The notes beneath the pieces are model-generated. The model was given only the letters and a program-made list of their open reading frames with translations, did no database searches and was not told the origin of the DNA. Of a DNA stretch of 37,199 bases, positions 32,214 through 37,199 are shown piece after piece. Position 1 is the stretch's first letter, and every line of letters begins with the position of its first letter. The translations under genes were made by a program, and so were the position numbers. This DNA is from an uncultured Alphaproteobacteria bacterium. Lineage in GTDB: Bacteria; Pseudomonadota; Alphaproteobacteria; RF32; CAG-239. Where the stretch lies: assembly GCA_910577205.1 (NCBI GenBank), contig CAJTMA010000018.1, forward strand, positions 1 through 37,199, in the 5' to 3' direction.

Positions 32214-32369
32214 TGGCTTTCTAATACAGAAATATCAGGTAAAAAGTGTCCTCACATACGTCTATGTATGCTGCGGTACTTTTTCCTTTATTTCTTATTA
32301 TAAAGCTCAAACTCCGCATTTTTTATCGTAGATTGGCTTTCTAACACAGAAACATCAGGTAAAAAGTGT
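32214..32369. repeat. Direct repeat of the palindrome's left arm
   Basis: The 36 bp at 32214-32249 recur at 32334-32369 with two differences (both T/C), period 120. The second copy has only the left arm. A weaker third match (TTTCTTATGCAGAAATAT) starts at 32396. Confidence 0.85.
32217..32305. repeat. Palindromic repeat element upstream of tRNA-Arg
   Basis: Arms TAATA-AGAAAT and GGTAAAAAGT on the left pair with ACTTTTTCC and ATTTCTTATTA on the right (about 32222-32247 and 32278-32301), enclosing CATAC-GTCTAT-GTATG. The outer CTTTCTAATA/TTATTATAAAG arms extend the palindrome. Confidence 0.8.
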
Positions 32370-32435
32370 AAAATCCATATTTGGGGCTGATGGGGTTTCT
32401 TATGCAGAAATATTTGGCATTAATTTAAATTTTTC

Positions 32436-32463
32436 TTGTGTCTTAGAATAAAATGGGCTAGAA
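32436..32463 (+). promoter_or_regulatory. Putative tRNA-Arg promoter
   Basis: TTGTGT (32436-32441) and CTAGAA (32458-32463), spacing 16, ending 16 bp before the tRNA. The -10 is weak for the vegetative consensus. Confidence 0.4.
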
Positions 32464-32479
32464 ATACTGCTATTCCAAT

Positions 32480-32556
32480 GTACCCGTAGCTCAGTTGGAT
32501 AGAGTGTTGGCCTCCGACGCCAAAGGTCGTGGGTTCGAATCCCTCCGGGTACGCCA
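32480..32556 (+). tRNA. tRNA-Arg (anticodon CCG)
   Basis: 77 nt with encoded CCA. Acceptor GTACCCG/CGGGTAC, anticodon arm TTGGC-CTCCGAC-GCCAA, T arm GTGGG-TTCGAAT-CCCTC. The T stem contains a T-T mismatch at pair 50-64, which suggests that the 3' strand has been exchanged or has drifted. Reads CGG. Its 3' end recurs twice downstream, at 32746-32760 and 32917-32935. Confidence 0.95.
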
Positions 32557-32560
32557 GATT

Positions 32561-32600
32561 AAAAATAAATCCCCAGCCTTAAAGACGGGGATTTATTTTT
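32561..32600 (+). terminator. tRNA-Arg terminator
   Basis: 14 bp perfect stem AAAAATAAATCCCC/GGGGATTTATTTTT with a 12-nt loop, five bases after the CCA, then ATG. Confidence 0.9.
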
Positions 32601-32760
32601 ATGGCTTCCCGATAGGGTCGAACCCGGGTTCGTTCTCAGGCATCTAAATTCGTTTCGGTCAAGGGATTTCCCTCACTCATTAAGATGTTACAGAGAGCTT
32701 GCAGATAAAATTAACCGGAGCAACGGTTAATTTTACTTAGCGCTTCCTCCGGGTACGCCA
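32601..32760. repeat. tRNA-Arg tail module 1
   Basis: Runs from the terminator to a second tRNA tail CCTCCGGGTACGCCA (32746-32760), 204 bp from the first. Contains a T-arm-like GGGTCGAACCCGGGTTCG (32615-32632), an inverted repeat CATCTAAAT/ATTAAGATG (32641-32687) and a perfect 11 bp hairpin AAAATTAACCG/CGGTTAATTTT (32707-32734). No gene. Confidence 0.8.
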
Positions 32761-32761
32761 T

Positions 32762-32796
32762 AAAAAATACCACCCCTTCAGCGGGTGGTATTTTTT
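32762..32796 (+). terminator. Terminator after tRNA-Arg tail copy 2
   Basis: 14 bp perfect stem AAAAAATACCACCC/GGGTGGTATTTTTT with a 7-nt loop, immediately after the second CCA. It differs completely in sequence from the first terminator but has the same position and shape, and ATG follows. Confidence 0.85.
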
Positions 32797-32935
32797 ATGT
32801 TGAGTACCGGTGGATTTGAACCCACGGGGAAGTGGGTTTGACAAGGAGGAGAGGCAGACGGAAGGATGCCGGTGAGGCAAAGCCGAGCGACGACGCAGCG
32901 GCGACCAGCGGAAGCCAATCCCTCCGGGTACGCCA
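32797..32935. repeat. tRNA-Arg tail module 2
   Basis: From ATG after the terminator to a third tRNA tail AATCCCTCCGGGTACGCCA (32917-32935), 175 bp from the second. It starts with GGTGGATTTGAACCCACGG (32809-32827), an inverted T-arm-like sequence, which recurs with one change at 32968-32986. A GC-rich stretch with short repeats fills the rest. Open frames crossing it are antisense tRNA shadows. Confidence 0.8.
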
Positions 32936-33171
32936 GGTTCATCTCTTTTTATGAGGAGGTGAGAGTTGGTGGATTTGAACCCATGGAGGGGGAGTGGGTA
33001 GTATTTATATTAGTAGTATTTATATTAAAAGATATAGTGAAAATTACTGTTTAATTTTGGGTGTTGTATTGCCGAATGATGAAAGAAACGGCAGTCAGCT
33101 TGACAAGATTCCGGGGGTGTGGTATTTCACGATAAAATTGAAATATTACAGCGGAACAAGAGGAGTTTAGG
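32936..33171. other. Remnant module and trpS leader
   Basis: After the third tail comes TTTTTATG, a third GGTGGATTTGAACCCATGG (32968-32986) and a directly repeated AGTATTTATATTA, then AT-rich sequence. AAGAGGAG (33159-33166) is the trpS ribosome binding site. Confidence 0.5.
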
Positions 33172-34230
33172 ATGGATGTTATTTTAACCGGTGACAGACC
33201 TACCGGAAAGCTGCATTTGGGGCATTATGTCGGGTCATTGAAACGGCGGGTGGAAATGCAGAACAGCGGTGATTATCACAACATATATATTATGATTGCC
33301 GATGCGCAGGCTTTGACGGATAATGCCGATGACATTAACAAGGTTCGCAATAATATTTCCGAAGTTGCTTTGGATTATCTTTCCTGTGGTTTGGATCCGA
33401 AGAAGTCGACAATCTTTATTCAGTCGCAGATTGCTGAGCTATGCGAATTGTCTTTTTATTATATGAATCTGGTAACGGTTTCCCGTTTGCAGCGTAATCC
33501 GACGGTTAAGAACGAAATTCAGATGCGCGGTTTTAAGCAAAGCATTCCGGTCGGTTTCTTTACATATCCTATTAGCCAGGCTGCAGATATTACCGCGTTT
33601 AAGGCTAATCTTGTTCCGGTCGGTGAAGATCAGCTGCCGATGATTGAACAGACACGCGAGATTGTACGTTCTTTTAATACCTTATATAAAGAGGTTTTGG
33701 TTGAGCCGACGGCTATTCTGCCGGAAAACAGTTTGTGTTCACGGTTGCCGGGGCTGGATGGCGCGGCGAAGATGAGCAAATCGCTGGGCAACTGCATTTA
33801 TTTGTCTGACAGTTCAAATGATTTGAAGAAAAAAGTTCAGAGTATGTTTACTGACCCGACGCATTTGCGGGTGGAAGATCCGGGACATACAGAAAATAAT
33901 CCGGTGTTTATTTATTTAGATGCTTTTTGCCGGGATGAACATTTTGGCGCTTTCCTGCCGGCATACCAGAATCTGGACGAGCTGAAAGAACATTATCGCC
34001 GCGGCGGACTGGGCGATGGAACAGTTAAGAAATTCCTTAACGAGATTCTGCAAAATGAGTTGAAACCTATCCGCGAAAAACGCGAAGTATTTGCGCAGGA
34101 CTTGGGGCAGGTGTTTGCCATGTTAAAAGCCGGAAGCGAGAAAGCGCGCGAAACAGCGGCTCAAACCTTAGACGAAGTCAAAACCGCAATGGGAATTAAT
34201 TATTTCAACGGTAATGCCTTGCATAAATAA
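33172..34230 (+). CDS. trpS: Tryptophanyl-tRNA synthetase
   Basis: 352 residues, class Ic enzyme that charges tRNA-Trp. TGDRPTGKLHLGHYVGS contains HLGH (15-18), and KMSKS is at 200-204 in LPGLDGAAKMSKSLGN. The QSQIAELCELSFYYMNLVTVSRLQRNPTVK and YPISQAADITAF segments are typical. It is somewhat longer than E. coli TrpS, mainly in the C-terminal half. AGAGGAG precedes the ATG. A MIF-like gene follows by 26 bp. Confidence 0.96.
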   Translation: MDVILTGDRPTGKLHLGHYVGSLKRRVEMQNSGDYHNIYIMIADAQALTDNADDINKVRNNISEVALDYLSCGLDPKKSTIFIQSQIAELCELSFYYMNLVTVSRLQRNPTVKNEIQMRGFKQSIPVGFFTYPISQAADITAFKANLVPVGEDQLPMIEQTREIVRSFNTLYKEVLVEPTAILPENSLCSRLPGLDGAAKMSKSLGNCIYLSDSSNDLKKKVQSMFTDPTHLRVEDPGHTENNPVFIYLDAFCRDEHFGAFLPAYQNLDELKEHYRRGGLGDGTVKKFLNEILQNELKPIREKREVFAQDLGQVFAMLKAGSEKARETAAQTLDEVKTAMGINYFNGNALHK

Positions 34231-34256
34231 TCTGCGGGCAAAGAGGGAGAAACGAA

Positions 34257-34598
34257 ATGCCTTTTATTACGATTGATACGAATGCTAATGTTGACGTTAC
34301 ATCGCAGCTGCTTGATGAATTAAGCAATATAGCCGTAACGGTTCTGAATAAGCCTAAGAATTATGTGACCGTAAAAATTAATTCCGGCAAAGCGATGTTA
34401 TTTGGCGATTCTTCAGAGAATATCGGGGCTTTGGTGGAATTCAAATCTATCGGCTATGGCGATAAAAAGCCGGAGTTGGCTAAGCAATTGACAGATTTTG
34501 CCGTTCGGCATTTTAAGGCGCGCGGTTTGTTTGTCGGCATTCACTTTGTGGATATGCCGGCGGCTAATGTCAGCCATGACGGAATGTTGATGGGCTAA
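34257..34598 (+). CDS. MIF/tautomerase family protein
   Basis: 113 residues. Pro2 after the initiator Met is the catalytic base of the tautomerase superfamily once Met is removed. YVTVKINSGKAMLFGDSSENIGALVEFKSIG matches the MIF fold's beta strands. It forms trimers and probably tautomerises phenylpyruvate-like compounds; the true substrate is unknown. It may be cotranscribed with trpS; a hairpin follows it. Confidence 0.88.
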   Translation: MPFITIDTNANVDVTSQLLDELSNIAVTVLNKPKNYVTVKINSGKAMLFGDSSENIGALVEFKSIGYGDKKPELAKQLTDFAVRHFKARGLFVGIHFVDMPAANVSHDGMLMG

Positions 34599-34621
34599 GC
34601 TGCTTTTTATGGAGAATTTTA

Positions 34622-34654
34622 ATGCGCCGGGTTGGAAATTGCCATCCGGCGCAT
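34622..34654 (+). terminator. Hairpin between the MIF-like and esterase genes
   Basis: 9 bp stem ATGCGCCGG/CCGGCGCAT with a 15-nt loop, followed by ATATTTTG. A weak terminator or attenuator; the esterase gene starts 36 bp later. Confidence 0.5.
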
Positions 34655-34689
34655 ATATTTTGCTTAAATTAAAACTTAAGGAGGATGAA

Positions 34690-35676
34690 ATGAGCAAAAT
34701 TAATTTGGCAGAACCGGTAGCAAAATTTGTAAAAAATATAGAGGAAGCAGGCGGAAAGCCCCTGTATGAGCTGACACCTAAGGAAGCTCGCCAAGTTTTG
34801 CGCGATGTTCAGAAAGATGAAGAGAATATGCCGGAAGCACAAATTGAAGAGATTGATGTTCCTCTGGAAAACGGTCGGGAAATGCGTGTGCTGTTGGTTA
34901 AGCCTGCCAATGTTGACGAAACCTTGCCTGTTGTCTTTTATATTCACGGCGGCGGCTGGGTTATGGGGGATGAAATGACCCATGACCGGCTTATCCGGCA
35001 GCTTGCGGATGAAATTCCTGCAGCGGTAGTTTTTCCGGTATATATGCCTTCGCCGGAAGCGCAATATCCGCAGACTACCAATGATTTGTTTGCCGTGTTG
35101 CAATATATTTCAGAGTATGGAGCCAAATATAATCTTGATACATCTCGTTTGGTGGTTGCCGGGGATAGTGTCGGCGGCAATATGGCGACTGTTTTGGCTT
35201 TGATGGCAAAGGATAATGACAATCAGCCTAAAATAGATTTTCAGTTATTGTTTTATCCTGTGACCGATGCATCGTTTGATACGGAATCTTATCGTCAGTT
35301 TGCTAATGGTCCGTGGCTGACAACTAAAGCTATGGAGTGGTTTTGGAATCAGTATGCACCGGAAGAAGATTCCAGAAAGGAAATTTATGTCAGCCCGCTT
35401 AATGCCGAAGTCAAAGATTTACAGGGATTGCCACCGGCATTAATTATTACGGCTGAAAATGATGTGCTGCGGGACGAAGGCGAGGCTTATGCTCGGAAAC
35501 TCAATGAAGCCGGTGTGATGGTCGGTTCTGTGCGTATGAATGGGACAATTCATGATTTTCTGATGTTGAATGATTTGGCGGATACTGTTCCAACAAAGGC
35601 AGCGTTGGCTTTGGCCGTTGTGTCAATGCAGGATGTGTTTGATTCTCTGGCGGCAGAGGAAGATGTGCAGCTGTAA
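34690..35676 (+). CDS. Alpha/beta hydrolase, hormone-sensitive-lipase-type esterase
   Basis: 328 residues. HGGGW (86-90) is the oxyanion-hole motif of the HSL family, GDSVGG (158-163) holds nucleophile Ser160, and Asp258 (ITAENDVLRDEGE) and His288 (TIHDFL) complete the triad. A 60-residue helical cap precedes the core. It should hydrolyse short-chain esters; the natural substrate is unknown. ATG 34690 is chosen because AAGGAGG lies 5 bp upstream; a longer frame from 34609 contains the hairpin. Confidence 0.92.
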   Translation: MSKINLAEPVAKFVKNIEEAGGKPLYELTPKEARQVLRDVQKDEENMPEAQIEEIDVPLENGREMRVLLVKPANVDETLPVVFYIHGGGWVMGDEMTHDRLIRQLADEIPAAVVFPVYMPSPEAQYPQTTNDLFAVLQYISEYGAKYNLDTSRLVVAGDSVGGNMATVLALMAKDNDNQPKIDFQLLFYPVTDASFDTESYRQFANGPWLTTKAMEWFWNQYAPEEDSRKEIYVSPLNAEVKDLQGLPPALIITAENDVLRDEGEAYARKLNEAGVMVGSVRMNGTIHDFLMLNDLADTVPTKAALALAVVSMQDVFDSLAAEEDVQL

Positions 35677-35765
35677 CTGAGGTATGGTAAAAGGATTTAT
35701 AGCCGGTGCAAGCTCCTAAAAGAATGATTACATGGGGACAGTAATTATTTTTAAGGGAGATGATA

Positions 35766-36659
35766 ATGACAAAAGAAGCTGAATTATTAAATCCAACCAA
35801 AATTTATTATACCAAAGATTTTGAGAAGCAGCATCAGGAAGCTCCGGGACTGCAAAATTCAATGAAGCCAATTCCTGACTGTGGTGAAAAAAGCTATATC
35901 GGGCATGGGCGTTTGTCCGGCCGCAAAATGTTGGTTACCGGCGGCGATTCCGGAATAGGCCGGGCCGCCGCCATTGCTTATGCCCGCGAAGGGGCTGATG
36001 TGGCGATAAATTATCTGCCGTTTGAACAACGAGATGCGGAGGAAGTGCGCGATATTATTGAGGCTGAGGGGCGGAAAGCCGTACTGATTCCCGGAGATAT
36101 CAGCAGCGAACGTTTTTGTGAAGAATTGGTGAAAACTGCAATTGATGAATTGGGCGGTTTGGATAATCTGACTTTGGTTGCCGGAATGCAGCAATATAAC
36201 AGAGATATTGTTACCCTGCCGGATGAGCAAATGCGGAAGACCTTTGAAACCAATATTTATTCTATGTTCAGAATTGTGCGCGCGGCTTTGCCGTCTTTGC
36301 CGGAAGGAGCAACGATTATTACAACCTCGTCTATTCAGGCATATCAACCGGGCGAATTGTTGCTGGACTATGCGTCAACCAAAGCGGCAATAATCGGATT
36401 TACCCGCGCTTTGGCTAAGCAAGTGGCAGAAAAAGGTATTCGGGCTAATTCTGTTGCGCCGGGGCCGATTTGGACACCATTGCAGATTTGCGGTGGGCAG
36501 CCGCCGGAAAAACTTCCGGAATTTGGGCAGGATACACCGCTAAAACGTGCCGGACAGCCGGTGGAATTAGCTCCGGTTTATGTCTTTTTGGCTTCAGAGG
36601 AATCGAGCTATGTTACGGCGGAAGTATACGGCGTGACCGGCGGTACTCATCTGGCTTAG
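35766..36659 (+). CDS. Short-chain dehydrogenase/reductase (YghA-like)
   Basis: 297 residues. TGGDSGIG (58-65) binds the dinucleotide, and the catalytic Ser/Tyr/Lys are in TTSSIQAY (Ser188/189), Tyr202 and Lys206 (YASTK). The N-terminal extension of about 50 residues (with IPDCGEKSYIGHGRLSGRKML) is typical of the YghA/glucose-dehydrogenase-like branch, which in other bacteria is linked to general stress. The NNAG motif is changed to LVAG (137-140). AAGGGAGA lies before ATG 35766. Confidence 0.92.
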   Translation: MTKEAELLNPTKIYYTKDFEKQHQEAPGLQNSMKPIPDCGEKSYIGHGRLSGRKMLVTGGDSGIGRAAAIAYAREGADVAINYLPFEQRDAEEVRDIIEAEGRKAVLIPGDISSERFCEELVKTAIDELGGLDNLTLVAGMQQYNRDIVTLPDEQMRKTFETNIYSMFRIVRAALPSLPEGATIITTSSIQAYQPGELLLDYASTKAAIIGFTRALAKQVAEKGIRANSVAPGPIWTPLQICGGQPPEKLPEFGQDTPLKRAGQPVELAPVYVFLASEESSYVTAEVYGVTGGTHLA

Positions 36660-36830
36660 AATTTGTAGATTTTGATTGCATTTTCATATTGTTGATTTAA
36701 TATTATTTCCGCAGCCCGGAGACGGGTTGCGGAGTGTAGCAGCTCCTACAAGAAAAGAACGACTCCTTTTGAGGGGAGCCGGGGATATAAGGCTATGCGC
36801 GAATAACCCGGACTGTTCTGTTACAGTTAT
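36660..36830. other. Intergenic region with small hairpins
   Basis: Contains a 10 bp hairpin CCGCAGCCCG-GAGA-CGGGTTGCGG (36710-36733, one wobble) that may end the SDR transcript, though no T-run follows. AGCTCCTACAAGAA (36740-36753) resembles AGCTCCTAAAAGAA before the SDR start (35710-35723). Confidence 0.4.
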
Positions 36831-37097
36831 GACCTAAAATATCCCCTTAACACAATATTTAGCAAACAGGAAAAGTTTATAATGCGCCGTGCTTTTTAGC
36901 CGGCGCTACTGAGCGTTAGCGTCAATAAAAAGGACAAGCAGAATGAGCTTTTCCTGTTTGTCCTCCGGATTTGCGATTAAAAAGTATCAGCGTCAGAAAA
37001 CTCCTTGCAGGTAGGCTAACTATCTGCGTCGTCGTTTTCTTAGCCGCTAGCTTTTTACTCACAAACTAAATGTTATGTTAAGGGGATATTTTAGGTC
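36831..37097. mobile_element. MITE-like element with 32 bp terminal inverted repeats
   Basis: Ends 36831-36862 and 37066-37097 are reverse complements in 30 of 32 positions (GACCTAAAATATCCCCTTAA at each end). Inside are two stem-loop arms: CAAACAGGAAAAG (36863-36875) with CTTTTCCTGTTTG (36948-36960), and AAAAAG/AGAAAAC/GCAGGTAG with CTATCTGC/GTTTTCT/CTTTTT (about 36979-37056). No transposase frame. No obvious target-site duplication is visible. Confidence 0.8.
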
Positions 37098-37146
37098 TTC
37101 TCCCCCGCCTTTAGAAACGAAGCGGGGTTTTGTTTTAACTGAACTG

Positions 37147-37182
37147 TCATCACGAGGAACGCGTGACGAAGTGATCTCGGCA
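37147..37182. repeat. REP-like short palindrome at the window end
   Basis: GTCATCACGAGG, then GTGACGAAGTGATCTCGG: TCATC/GTGA-type arms in a form often seen as dispersed short repeats in bacterial genomes. Only one copy is present here, so it is a tentative call. Confidence 0.35.
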
Positions 37183-37199
37183 AATTAATCGGGCCAAGA

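Noticed and set aside
32214..32369. CRISPR-like array
   Set aside because: Only two full repeats, 120 bp apart, without regular spacers or cas genes.
32866..33054. 62-residue frame downstream of tRNA-Arg
   Set aside because: It crosses the third tRNA tail and an inverted T-arm, has no ribosome binding site and no family resemblance.

Overview
This 37.2 kb window reads as a stretch of chromosome from an alphaproteobacterium of moderate GC. The blocks DUF3576 lipoprotein-leuS-lptE-holA and IalB-rlmN are arrangements I associate with Alphaproteobacteria, and the low to moderate GC with small gene families suggests an uncultured, possibly host-associated lineage. No 16S gene is present, so the placement is an inference. 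Most of the window is housekeeping; the accessory interest lies mainly between the genes.

Layout. 1-2900: the end of a secreted DUF1566-type protein, a prepilin peptidase without the usual zinc domain, a voltage-gated-type cation channel and an unknown protein. 2901-6170: groES-groEL, a 123 bp palindrome directly after groEL, a histidine phosphatase and tRNA-Gly(GCC). 6170-9580: duplicated tRNA-tail module, two exported proteins of unknown function, a nitroreductase, tRNA-Ser(CGA) and a GNAT acetyltransferase. 9581-14363 (minus strand): rsmB followed by a degenerate ketopantoate-reductase-like protein, a degenerate MraY/WecA-like membrane protein and a TPR protein. 14504-19110: DUF3576 lipoprotein, leuS, lptE, holA. 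19123-23040: DUF378 protein, methyltransferase, CCA-adding enzyme, IalB-like protein, rlmN. 23041-23947: palindromic repeat, long AT-rich leader and an orphan VirB2-like pilin. 24039-27178 (minus strand): rpmH-rnpA-yidD-yidC-engB. 27346-31655 (minus strand except one gene): BI-1 protein, YgjP-type metalloprotease, two YcgN-type cysteine-cluster proteins around a small Cys-rich protein, dnaB. 31835-37199: rpmB, repeats, tRNA-Arg(CCG) with two extra copies of its tail, trpS, MIF-like tautomerase, esterase, SDR and a 267 bp MITE-like element.

The strongest unexplained signal is that all three tRNA genes are followed, 175-246 bp downstream, by one or more extra copies of the tRNA 3' end. The intervening segments are rich in hairpins, and several begin with an inverted T-arm-like sequence. 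Modules usually run tRNA tail, terminator-like hairpin, T-run, ATG, structured segment, next tRNA tail. They look like tiny non-coding elements that insert at, or copy, tRNA 3' ends. A second family of palindromic repeats shows compensatory changes between its arms, and a third, single element has near-perfect 32 bp terminal inverted repeats.
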